Shown here: positions 36,578 to 49,617 of the stretch, piece after piece
Numbering within the stretch: the first letter of the stretch is position 1
Layout of the letters: every line of letters starts with the position of its first letter
Source of the DNA: Panax quinquefolius
Taxonomy: Eukaryota > Streptophyta > Magnoliopsida > Apiales > Araliaceae
Assembly (NCBI GenBank): GCA_020205615.1
Contig: CM035152.1
Coordinates: 117,836,043 to 117,900,042, forward strand
DNA: 64,000 nucleotides
Reading direction: 5' to 3'
Notes under the pieces: model-generated
The model's database searches: none
What the model was told of the DNA's origin: nothing
Seen by the model: only the letters and a program-made list of their open reading frames with translations
Position numbers and translations under genes: made by a program

Positions 36578-38769
36578 TGGGACGCCCCCAAAAATAGGTA
36601 TACATCACCCATCTTGAGTCGCCAGATATATTGTACAAAATATAAATACAACTTAATTATACAAACGTCGTGTAAAAATACGATAAAACATAGCTGAGAG
36701 TTTTAATAAGAATATTGTCATCTAGACAATATCCACACTCAAAGGAGTCCTCATTATATTTATTGTCACACTATTTAACAGAATAGTGAGGACTACAAAT
36801 GCTATCATCTGGACCGTCACTCCGTTCCCCGACTCGTCCTAGCTATATTCTCATTTCCTGAAGAGAAAAGCGAAAGAAAGGGGTGAGCTCAACTAGCCCA
36901 GTAAGAAATATTATGACTAAGATAATTCATAATAAATTATCATTAGTCTTCAATAATGTTTAACTGATAAAATACAATACACATCAAGTTTAACTGCAGC
37001 AGAATAACCAATCCATTAGAAGAGTCAAGTAGAGCATGATATCTACTATCTTCTATGATTTAAAATGTTTTCATCAAGTTTTATCGCTGAGACTCAGCTT
37101 AATAAATAAACCACATCATCGAGTCATCCCTACACTATGGGCCAAGGATATTCATTAAATCCTCAATAGTCATGACTATACCGAATAATCCCTAGTCATA
37201 ACCATACAAAAAACTGTCCATCAATGCACTATAGGCCACTGAGGATTTTTTTACCACATCATTCGTCACATTACGGTCATGACTATACCGAATAATCCCT
37301 GGTCATAATCATACCAAGTCCATCTATGCACGTAACCCAAAGATGACATTTATCACAATATAAACATGAGAATGATGACAATGATATAAGCATTAATCAA
37401 ACGAAAACAAGGATAAATATTAAAGACTTTAAATTTATCCAAATATTATCAATCACTTAATAAACTCATAATCTAATATTAATAATATTATAACAATATT
37501 TTAATCATTTCTTAAAATTATAAACAATTTATTTCAATTGTTTATACTTTACCAAATAATGCATTTAATCATTCAAAAATGCCATACTCATAAGATTTCA
37601 TCACCAATGATCAAATCCCTAATCAAAAATCTGCATATACCCTATATAGGATTTCCAAGCCATAAAATCCTATTTACTAATTTCGTTACTTCACATAACA
37701 TATTTAACTTATATATTCGTAACTAAACCATTTTCATGAAAAATTACCAAATCAACTTGTTATTTTTCTATCCTTTGCCCAAACATATATACATATATTT
37801 CATACACAACAAGTATTTTTTTTTTATAATTTTTCAACTCTCTTAAGTATTTTTCAAAAATTAATTTCTAATTAATTATTTAAGAAATTAGCTACCTCAA
37901 GTTTAACTCTAGAAATTCTCAAATCTTGGCAGGATCGTACACATGTTAACGTAAGCAGATAAGTTTAAATTTCATGGTCATCGAAGTCATAGAACTCCGG
38001 TTATAGCGTTTTTCGTCAAAAAAAAAACTAAATATTGAAATAGTCATAACTTGCTCATTTTAAGTCGGAATGAGCTCATTTTTGGACAGGAGGTACTTTA
38101 TAGCATATATTTTCATGTCCCAAAAGGCCGGAAGTTTTCTCAAAAACTAAGTGGCCAAAAATTCCCTTTTAAATTTTTGGACAGTAGCCTTTTTGGTACT
38201 TTGTGATTTTTGACTCATTTGCTAAAATCAGTCCACACGAAAATCTATAACACCTTTTCTAGTGATTCCACTTGGATTAGTTAAAAAACTCATAGATCTA
38301 ACTCTAGAACTTGACCACACTCAAAAATTTGAAATATAATAGGAGATATGGTCAATTGAATTTCATATTCCATTTTCACCAAAATCTGATTTTCAACCCT
38401 TTGTGATTTCTAAGAAACATTAATATTTTCACATAATAACCAACATAACTCATCATGACAATGACATAATATTTCAATAAAAACAAGTTCAAGAATAAAT
38501 TTTAAAGATTTATAAGTTATCCTGAACTTAATAATGTCCATATTGTCAACATGATACTGCTTTGTGGAGAAAAATTCAAGAATGCTCTGAAGAATATTTC
38601 CACGAAAAAATACTGGATGAAGCGCAAATATTCAGGATATTCCACTAATTTCAAGGAATATAGAAGCCAAAGCTTTAACCAATTGTGTATAATAAAATAT
38701 ATGAAACTGCAAATGGATTTTCGCCCACCATGCAGTAATCCACGTAGCCAGATCATTTCCATAATTTAA

Positions 38770-39340
38770 TAAGAAATGAATACAAATGATCATTCACCAT
38801 GCATGTTGTAATCCACACAGATATGTTATTCCAACAGAATAATAAAGAATGAAATAACAGAAGGATTTACCATGCATGTGATAGATTGCACAGACAGGTT
38901 ATTCCCAACAGAATATTAAATAATGGAACCAGGTCAAGTGTAAACGCACAGACAGGATATTCCGACAGAATAATAATGAACGAAACTAGGTCAGGCAAAA
39001 TTCGCACCGACAAGATATTCCAACATAATAATAAAGAATGGAATAACAACAGAAATCACCATGCATGTGATAGACTGCACAGATAGGTTATTCCAATAGA
39101 ATAATAAATAATAGAACTAGGTCATGCGTAAACGCACGCACAAGAGATATTCCAATGTAATGATAAAGTATGGAATAATGGAAGAATTTCACCATGTATG
39201 CAGATTGCAGACAGACAAAGTTATTCCAACATAATAATAAAGAATGGAATAATGGAAGAATTTCACCATATATACTAAGACTTTTGATATACAAAGTTAT
39301 TCCAATGTAATAATAAGGAATGGAATAATGTAAGTTCTCT
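38770..39340. repeat. Hairpin-bearing tandem units, element C 3' LTR
   Basis: Units of about 60-75 bp, corresponding to those at 54120-54720. Several stems have lost pairing here, such as the unit at 39060 (CATGTGATAGACTGCACAG). Confidence 0.75.
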
Positions 39341-39564
39341 TCATGAATACGAAAGAAATAATACCCCTTACCTTATAAAGAAGAGTACTCTGACGGGTAG
39401 GGCGGGGATATACTTGAAAAAAACTTGCACTACGCTCAAAGCTTCTTAAAACTCTAAAGAAATACGCTCAAGATTATGTAAGGGAATTCTCCGAATTTAC
39501 GTGTGATTTCAATTCTAACTAAGCATCTTATTTATAGGAAAATAGAAAGGATATTATGCAATAA

Positions 39565-39601
<37 letters not shown>

Positions 39602-39818
39602 TAAAATCTAATGAAACAATTAACTTTATAAAAGTATTCTATTTTATATAAAAAGATTTTACTATACAAACACTATGCAGTACTATGCAAATACTATGCA
39701 TAATAAAATATATTATATTCTAATTATTGTCTAATAAAACAAATAACTTTATAAAAGTATTCTATTTTATATAAAAAGCTTTTTTGTTTTATTACATTAA
39801 TAATACTAATAAAACAAA

Positions 39819-39859
<41 letters not shown>

Positions 39860-40426
39860 TCCGTGACTTCATAAAAAGACAAATTCAATATATTTAACAA
39901 TATTTATCATCATTATTATAATTCACAATATTAATCGAATGTGTCGCGTTCTCGTGAAAAAGTGGGCTTTCCAATAAGAATTTCTCCCTATTGGCGCGCA
40001 ATTAGGTGACCAAACATCTCATTGGCAGAACTTCTAGACATCGTTAATATTGCAAATAATAATATTAATAACTTCGCCGTCTCAATTATTGATTTAATAA
40101 TATACAAAATATCGACAATAATTAAATCAAATAATGTGAGATACTATGCAACAATTACTATAGCAATAATTGAACAAAATTGAGTGACTTCTCACGTAAG
40201 CATCAATAATCAATACCGTGTGCTACTATGCAACCACGCGTATTACTGTACTTTTAACACCGGGTGTTTCAACAGTTAATGGTAAAACTTCCGCCGTTAT
40301 TTTCATAAAAATATTTTTGTCGTTTTCTCAATTCGATAATAATTCCGTTGTGGTGTCCACCAATGATTGTACCGTCGTGCGGATATTTCCTGACAAAAAG
40401 AATATTCCCCGACCAATCGAATATAA

Positions 40427-42279
40427 TGTTAGGTTTGTAATATTCATGAACGCAATCAAATTGCATAAATTAGCGGAAACGTGTAAAATCAGAGTTTAAA
40501 AAAATTTACAAACCATATACCCGGATCACCCTTTATGCACAATTATTAATTAAACGAAAAGATATGAAAAACAAACATACCCTTGAAGATCCGAGCTTCC
40601 TCAGGTACAAGTTCACCTCCAATCCTTTTCGCGTTCAACTTGAATCCACCAGGTATGGTTCCTTCCTTTGATCAACGTTAGCCACCCAAGTGTTTGGCCT
40701 ATAGAGGTGATCCACCAAGGAAAAAGAATTTTCAAGAAGAAGGGGTATTGGCTCAAACCCTAGTTTTTCCTATCTGTATAGAAAAAGGGCGTACTCTCCA
40801 ACCATTGGAATTACGTATATCGGATATTTGATATAAGACTCCTCTTATAAAGATATCAAGTAACCCTATTAAAAATAAGATATTATTTATTTAATTAAAC
40901 TCTTTAATTAAATTGGCTCCCTAATCTTATTAGGGATAATTAATTAAACTCCTTTAACTAATTTTCCCTCCTAATCCTATTAGGAAATATTTGAGAGTAC
41001 TTATATTAAATTAATTCCTAAACTCTTTTAGAAATTAAAATAATAATAATAATTGTAATAATATTAATAAGACTCATCTTATTAATTTATATTTAATATT
41101 TCTAAAATATTAAATAATAATATTAAGCTATTTAATTTATTCTATCACTATAGATTAAATTAAATATACATAACATATTATTACGATTATGCCATTAACT
41201 TCTTAAATAATTATTCTTCCTTTTTTATGGTGTGACCCTTTAGGTTCTCCATATTAAAAGGTTGTGAATAAATCAATTAGAACAATTCTAATCTTATTTA
41301 AATAAATAAATTAAACAATTAATTTATTTAAATAAATAATATTTATTCTACAATAGGATAAGCCTCCTAATGATCAACGACTTTCCAGATAATATAGATT
41401 TCAACATTAATCATAAAAGAACCTTTGAGTAAATAGTTACCGTACAATTCAATCCTTCCACCATACAATGTCCCAATTAAATATAAGACATGAAATTTAT
41501 CACAAGTCTTATTTTATTTAATTATATGTATTTCGATCCTTAAATGCACAACTCAAATAATGCAAATTAGAAACTCCTTTCTAATTTCATTCGCTTTTAG
41601 CCAAGGACTCTTGGGTTGTCATTTATCGAATCACATAGACATTTCTCTTTCTTTATTAGAAGTGGTAGATTCTTTATTGATCATATATTATCTCCATGTA
41701 CAACTTGTTTATCCCAAGCATACCCTTTGATATACCCTAAGGGTCTTAAGGAATAAGTCAAAGTATAACTCATCATACACAAGATACTATAATGATCTCA
41801 AGTCCAAGGATTACTTGTACTACTATCACTACAGAATTCCTATTGACAGCAAGTAAAACTCCATTAAGTATTCCTTAGCGAGCCACGCTCAAAGTGAACT
41901 TATTCTCTAATAAGCACCTACATACTTGCTTTAGTGTCTCCACACAAATGATCATGAGATCAATCATGCTCATCCAATGAGCAAGCAACGATGTATCAAT
42001 CTATCCGGATTTACTAATCCCCAATTTAGTAATCCAACGATTGGGAACTATTTTAGTTTTAAGCTTTCTAAGAATTTAGATCTCATTAGAATGATCATCA
42101 CCATTATTCTAAAAGCATTGCTTAAAACTATGGGTTTATCACATATTATAAAACAAAGATCATGTAGATAATTAAAAGCCTTTAATAAATTAATACTTTT
42201 TATTAATAAATGAATAAGATTGTTACAAAGTATATGCTTTATCATCAAACATGATTGGCTTGTGTGCATATTACTTTCA
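40427..42279 (-). repeat. Element G 3' LTR
   Basis: Plus-strand ends are TGTTAGG and CTTTCA. The minus strand has the copia polypurine tract AAGTGGGAGAT directly before the LTR start. It matches the other LTR at 47598-49456 closely, apart from scattered small indels. Open frames here (40218-42269) are not coding. Confidence 0.9.
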
Positions 42280-42289
42280 ATCTCCCACT

Positions 42290-42985
42290 TGCATTAAAGC
42301 CAATCGTCATGGTATCTCATACTCTTCTTCTCTAAGTGACGATTATCCTGCTGTTGGATAAGCTTTAGTTAATGGATATGTAATGTTGTTCATGAGAGTC
42401 CACTATCTCTATAGTGATTTCCCATCTTTCAATGATTCTAATAATCAAATGAAAGTGCCACAACACATGTTTAGATCCAAGATGAGACTTAGGAACTATT
42501 CCTAGTTCTGTAATGAACTTTTCATCCAAACAATCAACTTGTAGCTTCATTTATAGCTATATACTTTGTCTTTATCACTAAACCAAAGAACTCTTTGCTA
42601 TTTGGAACCTTTCCAATTCATCGCACCACTATTCAAGGTAACACTTTACCTTAAAGTGGATTTTTATCGTCTTAGTCCATTCGAAAAACTTGAGTCCGTA
42701 AAGCCCCTAGTAGTTTTAATTCGGACCCACCATGTATGCTCACATCCTTAGTCTTGGGTTAAGAACTTTAAGATATTTTTCACTTTGTCTTATAGTGATC
42801 TTCTCCGAATATGACCGATCAACATTAGATCTTGTATATTTCATTGCATACATGATAGTCACTCATGCGATCTCTCTTTCAGAGTCTGTGGGGACTATTA
42901 AGGAGATACACTCCATAGCTCATCAACATGAGACATCTCTTGAGTTTGCCATGCTAAACGACTTTAGCATCAAATGAATATATCG
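42290..42985 (-). pseudogene. Element G: copia RNase H (broken)
   Basis: The minus strand shows TIMYAMKYTRSNV at 42860-42820, ELKLLGALRTQVF near 42690, TKYIAINEATS near 42560, and KHVLWHFHLIIRIIERWEI at about 42480-42415. Together these are the order and motifs of copia RNase H. Several stops and frameshifts interrupt it. Confidence 0.8.
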
Positions 42986-43330
42986 TTCCTTGGGTTAAGT
43001 TGAGCATCCTTTTAAATCTATCTATATAGATTTATATCCCCAATAATGATACTCTTCCCAAATCATTCATGGAGGAATGTTTAGACAACTTTATCTTTTC
43101 TTGATTGTAGCATTGGTATGTCATTCCTTATGTCAAGTAGTATATCAACATATAGTACTAGGAATGTCACGATGCTCCCATCGACCCTTTTGTACACACT
43201 ACTCAGAAGTCTTACCTCATCGAATGTAACTCGGATCATCATCTTCTATGATGTGTACCTCATCATCATCATCCATGATGAATCCATACCCCTAGGTATC
43301 TTTGGTACTATTCCGATTTATTGATTCAAA
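42986..43330 (-). pseudogene. Element G: copia reverse transcriptase fragment
   Basis: The minus strand reads VYKRVDGSIVTFLVLYVDILLD at about 43190-43130, the catalytic region of copia RT, followed by RNDIPMLQS. The expected YVDD box has lost one aspartate (YVDI), so the site is dead. The N-terminal half of RT is not recognisable and is probably deleted. Confidence 0.8.
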
Positions 43331-43369
43331 TTGTGGTATAATAGGTCCATCTCTGTGTTCCTCTTATTT

Positions 43370-43900
43370 GACTTATAGTATTTTGTGATTCTTGAACTCT
43401 TCAAGATCTATTATCCTCCCACTAGCCCCTTTTAATGATAAACACATTTATCTTAGAAGGCAGCGTGTTTCACAACAAACACCTTTTGCTAAGTAGAATT
43501 ATATAACATATACCCTAAACTTACTTTAGGATGTTCCACAAATCTGTACATATCAAATCTTGTCCCAAGCTTATCCTTCGAAACCTTTTCACATAAGCTG
43601 GACAACCCCTTATCTTAACATACTTAAGATTAGGAATCCTCCCTGTCCATAACTTTTATGGAGTCTTGAAATTTGGATTTTGAGGTTACCTTTTCATAGA
43701 TTTGCAGCCATTTCTAGGACATGATCCTAGAAGGATACTGGAATGTCGGTAAAATCATTTTGGACCGTACCATGTTCAACAAGGTATGATTTTTCCTTTC
43801 AGATACCTCAATCAATTATTATGTATCAGGATGTGTCCATTATGAGAAAACCATTTGAGATGATCTAGAAACTTATTGCACAAGTATTTATTCCTTGATC
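43370..43900 (-). pseudogene. Element G: copia integrase C-terminal part
   Basis: The minus strand carries ERKNHTLLNMVRSKM with the catalytic glutamate region near 43790, then YELWTGRIPNLKYVKIRGCPAYVK near 43660-43590 and FDMCRFVGYPKVSLGYMLY near 43560-43500. These are the standard copia integrase signatures. Frameshifts lie between them. The part upstream of the catalytic glutamate is poorly kept. Confidence 0.8.
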
Positions 43901-44199
43901 TAATCAAAGAATCTTAATACTTTGTCAATTTGTTTCACTTTTGAATTCTTTGAACCTTTCAAATAATTCTCACTTGTATTTCAACAAATACAGATATTCA
44001 ACTCTTTGAATGATCATCTCCTTTTCTTATATTATTTTGTTCAATTTATAAAATAATTTTCCACGTAAGTCAAGTATACAAAATCTATTAAGTAATATTC
44101 CAGTTCTATACAAAACATTATTATTATAAATAGAACAACAATTGTTCTTAATTATAATACCAAAGATTTCATTGTCCAACAATAAAATGGAAATAATAT

Positions 44200-44420
44200 T
44201 TTTAACAAGAACCGGAATACAATAACAACTTATTGACTTAATAGATTTGCTTCGTAGGCATTGCTAAACTATAAGTTTCTATGGCTAATATGGCAACCTT
44301 TGCTACATTTCCCGCACATAGGATTACTTATATTTGTTTAGCTTTCTACTTACTTGGTCCTTCATAAATCTATATTTATGATAACCAAAGTCGGTATCCA
44401 ATACCCAAGTAGAACCTTGA
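44200..44420 (-). pseudogene. Element G: protease and pre-integrase fragment
   Basis: At about 44405 the minus strand reads STWVLDTDFGYHKY, the copia protease site with DTD in place of DTG. At about 44300, CAGNVAKVAILAIETY matches the VGNGAKVA-type motif just before integrase. About 100 bp between them are missing relative to a full copy. Confidence 0.75.
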
Positions 44421-44469
44421 CTTAAAGAAAAATTTATTTCAATCATGAACAAAATTGTATTTGTAACTG

Positions 44470-45274
44470 AAACTTCACTAAGCTTCTTTTGATTAACCTT
44501 TGCAAGATGCTTCTCGCAGTTTCTTTCCAGTGTCCTGGTTTATTGCAGTGGAAGCAAACTCCTTTGCTATCCATATCAGTTTTGTTCTTATTATCCTTTG
44601 TTTATGCCTTTCTATTTACCTTCTTTGAATCGTTCTTCTTCTCGGAAGATCCTTTGGCCCCTACCAAGAAGACATGGTCTTTCTTGGTCGAAAGTGACTC
44701 TCATCATTTTTCAACATGTTAAGCAAATCAACGAGGTCGATATCTAGCTTGTTCATATGAAAATTCACAACAATTGTGAAAGGAGTCAGGGAGTGAGTGC
44801 AAGATCAAATCTTGGCTCAACTCTCCATCCATGACAAAACCTGTTGTCCTAATTGATCAATCAAATTGATTATGTTAAGAACTTTTTATGCATTTATATA
44901 GTGCCATTGGCCATTCTAGATCGGAAGAGCTCCTTAGATATCCGATATCTATCGCCCTACTTTCCTCACCATCATTTGATGTGCAGGAATATAGTAGGAG
45001 CATCCATAGTTTCATCTCGACGCGAAGATCGTTACTCATGGATGCGAGCATGATGCATTGAAATAATTGTGCATCATTTTGCCACTTTCTAAAAGTAGCA
45101 ATCTCTTCCTCAGAGGCATTATCTCGCAACCATTGTAGGGATAGGCGATTAAGGACATAAGATAGCTTTTCAAACTATGAGAACTATTCTCAATTTCCTT
45201 AACCAATCCGTTTAATTTTATTGCAGTTAATTTAGCATCTAATATGCTTCGCAAATGATAGTAATTTTAGACAT
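44470..45274 (-). pseudogene. Element G: copia Gag (frameshifted)
   Basis: The likely start is ATG at 45274. Motifs in order are TDWLRKLRIVL near 45200, FRKWQNDAQLFQCIMLASMSN (45090-45030) and one CCHC knuckle CFHCNKPGHWKETA near 44555-44510, where the last cysteine is changed. The order and content fit copia Gag. Many stops are present. Confidence 0.85.
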
Positions 45275-45454
45275 TGAAAAATTTCGTAAATGAATTTGTA
45301 ATTAACAACATTTTAACATACATTCTTTTATTAATTACCAAAATAAATTAGGTCTTGTTTTAAATTGGTATCTCCCACTATTTTCTTCAAACTATATTAC
45401 CCTCACTTATATAGTTGGCAAAATCTAATTAAAGATTTGCTAGTGAGAATAAGG

Positions 45455-45851
45455 ATCCCATTTCAAATGTATATAGCCTTGTGGTGACACAACAAACTAT
45501 ATATAAATAAATAGGTAGACAACTTTTGTCAATTACATCAACAATGCAACTCCTTTTCTTTTGCCTCTTAGATTATTTTGATCAAGTGGTGGCACATCCG
45601 AATCAAAATTATCCAAGTTAAGTCCGACCTAGCACTCCATATATTCAAAAAAGAAAAATATCATCCTTGTGGTGACACAACAAAACAATATTGTTCAATT
45701 TTCTTTATAAGCATCAAATGTGATAAATTAACATCTTAAATACTTAATACTTGCCTTGTGGTGACACAACAAACTCATATTAAATATTTAATACTCTATT
45801 AATTTTATCATGCTAGAAGGCTACGTTCGATATTCCAAATATCTTTGAACG
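45455..45851 (-). other. Element G leader: hairpins with a shared 20-nt core
   Basis: The 20-mer CCTTGTGGTGACACAACAAA (plus strand) occurs exactly at 45477, 45665 and 45754. Each copy contains TTGTG-GTGA-CACAA and is enclosed by its own, different inverted arms: ATATAG/CTATAT (45471/45497), AAGAAAAATAT with ATATT and TTTTCTT (45651/45688), and a stem of about 24 pairs (45722-45749 with 45778-45809). A fourth hairpin (45571-45582 with 45602-45613, 11 of 12 pairing) encloses a variant with GTGGTGGCACA. A fifth, GATATT-CCA-AATATC within CGTTC/GAACG arms, is at 45824-45851. All lie 180-580 nt before the Gag start. Confidence 0.7.
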
Positions 45852-46553
45852 CTTAGGACTTAATATAAAAAAAATGAGGGGTTTGTTAGTAATTTGTCTC
45901 ATCTTGTTTAGCACGCATGCACATATATATATAAAATACGCGTCATATTAATGAACATGAGAAGCATGTATGCATAATATATAATATATATAGTATAAGC
46001 ATGCACATATAGAATACTATATTCTACTCGGATTGATTATGGACTTTTATTCTAGTTTGGTTCACTAGAGCCACCAAGTGAACCAAAAGGTCAAACCCTA
46101 GGGGTGCAAGAAATAATATTTAAATATAACTATTATATTTAAACCGGGCTCCATTACAAATCCCGGGTCTTCAAGCGCTCCTTGCTCCTTGATCTCCAAT
46201 TTTTCAAAATTAATTCTAACTATTCCTATTACAAAACTATTTAAAATAAATAGAAACCTTGATCGCTAGATCAAGGGAAGTACATAGGAGGAGATAGAAT
46301 TTATATTAAGAAAAATTAGAGAAGACGAATACGCAGTAACCCCATTTAATAAAACCCATACATTCATGCATCCAACTAAAATAAAATCCAATCACATTGG
46401 TCAATAGTCCATAATCAATCCCATTTATTATCATACACATCATCATATGCATCAATAAATAACATTCATCTTATGAATAATAAATATTTAATATATATAT
46501 ATTGATATCATTTAATGGGCAAATTTAGTTAGTATAAAATCTATTTTTGAATC

Positions 46554-47052
46554 AAAATAAACTCCTTTATTTTAATCCAAATTTAAATCAAAATAAAACT
46601 ATTTTATTTTAATTTATCCAATTTTGAATAAAATAAACTATTTTATTTTAATCAAAATTTTAATCAAAATAAACTCCTTTATTTTAATTAATTATGGAAT
46701 CCAATTCCATATATATATAAAAAAATTATTAAAGGAAACACGGATTATCTTTCCTATTCACAAATAAACTCCTTTATTTTGAATAATATGAAATCTTATT
46801 TCATATTTAAATAAACTCCTTTATTTAAAGAAACACGGATTTTCTTTCTATTCACAAATAAACTCCTTTATTTTGAATAATATGAAATCTTATTTCATAT
46901 CTAAATAAACTCCTTTATTTAAGGAAAGATCAATTTCAACTCCAATTAGTTATCATGGAATCCAATTCCAACTCTAATTAGTTAGCATGAAATTCTAATT
47001 TTAAAATTAAAATAAACTTTTTATTTTAAACTTAAAATAAACCTTTTATTTT
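46554..47052 (-). other. Element G leader: array of ten AAATAAA/TTTATTT hairpins
   Basis: Stems AAATAAA/TTTATTT or one base longer occur at 46554, 46590, 46630, 46666, 46762, 46809, 46856, 46903, 47009 and 47034. Six have loop CTCC on the plus strand, which is GGAG in the element sense; the others have CTA, CTAT, CTT or CCT. Two ATATGAAAT-CTT-ATTTCATAT hairpins (46786-46806 and 46880-46900) and two TGGAATCCAATTCCA palindromes (46694, 46957) lie between them. No ORF is present. Confidence 0.75.
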
Positions 47053-47072
47053 AATTATAAAATTATGAGAAT

Positions 47073-47075
47073 GAG

Positions 47076-47125
<50 letters not shown>

Positions 47126-47240
47126 AAAACCGAACGGATCTACTTTTTGATCCTGTAATCAATAATTATGATTAAAATGACTATATATATATTCGGTAAT
47201 TTTGTAATATATTATATATATATATATATAATATTTTCGT
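47073..47240. repeat. (TA)n microsatellites in element G leader
   Basis: Two runs of alternating TA lie at about 47083-47120 and 47210-47230, separated by non-repetitive sequence. No coding content is seen from here to the primer-binding site. Confidence 0.85.
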
Positions 47241-47584
47241 GCATGTCCTGTTAACATATATATGTAATCCGTGCAGTATAACAAATCGGCTCCCCTTTTT
47301 AGCACGTGGCAGGTTCCCTTTTAAAAACAATTGGCCTTGCGAAAAAAAAAACAATTCGTGAATCCTATTGCAGACTCGGTAAAAGGAATTCGGTAATGCC
47401 AAAATCAGCTAATTCACGAATTCCCTAAAGGTAGAAAAAAAAAAAATTCATAGCGAAATTCTTGAACAACTTTTAATTTTTAAAATAAATTTTATACGAT
47501 AAAATTATGCCCAAAAAAATTATTCTAAACACATATCAATATACATATCAAATTTAAAACAATTAATAATTCACATAAAGGTTT

Positions 47585-47597
47585 GGCTCGATACCAT
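47585..47597 (-). other. Primer-binding site, element G
   Basis: The minus strand reads TGGTATCGAGCC next to the LTR, which is the initiator methionine tRNA complement with one A missing. Confidence 0.8.
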
Positions 47598-49456
47598 CGT
47601 TTGGGTTTGTAATATTCATGAACGCAATCAAATTGCATAAAATAAGCGGCGTGTAAAATCGAGTTTAAAAAATTTACAAACCATATACCCGGATCACCCT
47701 TTATGCACAATTATTAATTAAACGAAAAGATATGAAGAACAAACATACCCTTGAAGATCCGAGCTTTCTCAGGTACAAGTTCACCTCCAATCCTTTTCGC
47801 GTTCAACTTGAATCCACCAGGTATGGTTCCTTCCTTTGATCAACGTTAGCCACCCAAGTGTTTGGCCTCTAGAGGTGATCCACCAAGGAAAAAGAATTTT
47901 CAAGAAGAAGGGGTATTGGCTCAAACCCTAGTTTTTCATATCTGTATAGAAAAAGGACGTACTCTCCAACCATTGGAATTACGTATATCGGATATCTGAT
48001 ATAAGACTCCTCTTATAAAGATATCAAGTAACCCTATTAAAAATAAGGTATTATTTATTTAATTAAACTCTTTTAATTAAATGGGCTCCCTAATCTTATT
48101 AGGGATAATTAATTAAACTCCTTTAACTAATTTTCCCTCCTAATCCTATTAGGAAATATTTGAGAGTACTTATATTAAATTAATTCCTAAACTCTTTTAG
48201 AAATTAAAATAATAATAATAATTGTAATAATATTAATAAGACTCCTCTTATTAATTTATATTTAATATTTCTAAAATATTAAATAATAAATATTAAGCTA
48301 TTTAATTTATTCTATCACCATAGATTAAATTAAATATACATAATATATTATTACGATTATGCCATTAACTTCTTAAATAATTATTCTTCCTTTTATGGTG
48401 TGACCCTTTAGGTTCTCCATATTAAAACCGGTTGTGAATAAATCAATTAGAACAATTCTAATCTTATTTAAATAAATAAATTAAACAATTAATTTATTTA
48501 AATAAATAATATTTATTCTACAATAGGGATAAGCCTCCCTAGCGATCAACGACTTTTCGAGATAATATAGATTTCAACATTAATCATAAAAGAACCTTTG
48601 AGTAAATAGTTACCGCATAATTCAATCCTTCCACCATACAATGTCCCAATTAAATATAAGACATGGAATTCTTGTCAAGTCTTATTTTATTTAATTATAT
48701 GTATTTCGATCCTTAAATGCACAACTCAAATAATGCAAATTAGAAACTCCTTTCTAATTTCATTCGCCTCGCCAAGGACTATTTGGGTTGTCATTTATCG
48801 AATCACATAAGACATTTCTCTTCTTTTATTAGAAGTGGTAGATTCTTTATTGATCATATATTATCTCCATGTACAACTTGTTATACCCAAGCATACCCTT
48901 TGATATACCCTAAGGGTCTTAAGGAATAAGTCAAAGTATAACTCATCATACACAAGATACTATAATGATCTCAAGTCCAAGGATTACTTGTACTACTATC
49001 ACTACTGAGAATTCCTATGATGATGCAAGTAAAACTCCATTAGGTATTCCTTAGCGAGCCAATGCGTCAAATGAACTTATTCTCTAATAAGCACCTACAT
49101 ACTTGCTTTAGTGTCTCCACACAAATGATCATGAGATCAATCATCCTCATCCAATGAGCAAGCAACGTATGTACCAATCTATCCGGATTTACTAATCTCC
49201 AATTTAGTAATCCAACGATTGGGAACTATTTTAGTTTTAAGCTTTCTAAGAATTTAGATCTCATTAGAATGATCATCATCATTATTCTAAAAGCATTTCT
49301 TAAAACTATGGGTTTATCACATATTATAAAACAACATCATGTAGGTAATTAAAAGCCTTTAATAAATTAATACTTTTTATTAATAAATGAATAAGATTGT
49401 TACAAAGTATATGCTTTATCATCAAACATGATTGGCTTGTGTGCATACTACTTTCA
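47598..49456 (-). repeat. Element G 5' LTR
   Basis: Partner of 40427-42279. The outer end CTTTCA at 49456 is intact and the inner end has changed from TGTTAGG to CGTTTGG. Small differences from the other LTR are mainly indels of a few bases. Confidence 0.9.
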
Positions 49457-49598
49457 TATAATACAATAACTTGCATACTTTGCAAAATTTATAAATATTA
49501 CCCACAACTATAACATTATATCAAATCCACACCATAATATTCAAAAAAAAATATTTCAAGAAATTTAAATCTTTATTCATAAAATTTGGGGTCTCACA

Positions 49599-49617
49599 AT
49601 CTGCCCTCCTTATGGAA
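49599..49617 (-). other. Polypurine tract, element C
   Basis: The minus strand reads CATAAGGAGGGCAGAT directly before the LTR start TGTGAGACCCC. Confidence 0.8.

Larger units (their letters stand above)
40427..49456 (-). mobile_element. Element G: Ty1/copia retrotransposon, degraded
   Basis: 9030 bp with LTRs of 1853 and 1859 bp, inserted in the C LTR and flanked by TATAA (40422-40426 and 49457-49461). The gene order on the minus strand is Gag, protease, integrase, RT, RNase H, with integrase before RT as in copia. LTR size and RT motifs suggest the Angela/TAR side of copia, stated with low certainty. All ORFs are broken. Confidence 0.92.
36578..49598 (-). repeat. Element C 3' LTR, split by copia element G
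   Basis: It starts TGGGACGCCCCC (T-to-G change at the third base) and ends GGGTCTCACA on the plus strand. The pieces 36578-40426 and 49462-49598 make one LTR. Features are an acceptor at 36858-36859, a hairpin array (38770-39340), a donor at 39371, a TATA-like box (TTATTTATAGG, 39528-39538) and TA repeats (39575-39600, 39815-39855). The stretch 37400-38500 is AT-rich with no recognisable gene. Confidence 0.9.

Noticed and set aside
43118..43324. Plus-strand frame of 68 codons
   Set aside because: Antisense to the copia RT fragment.
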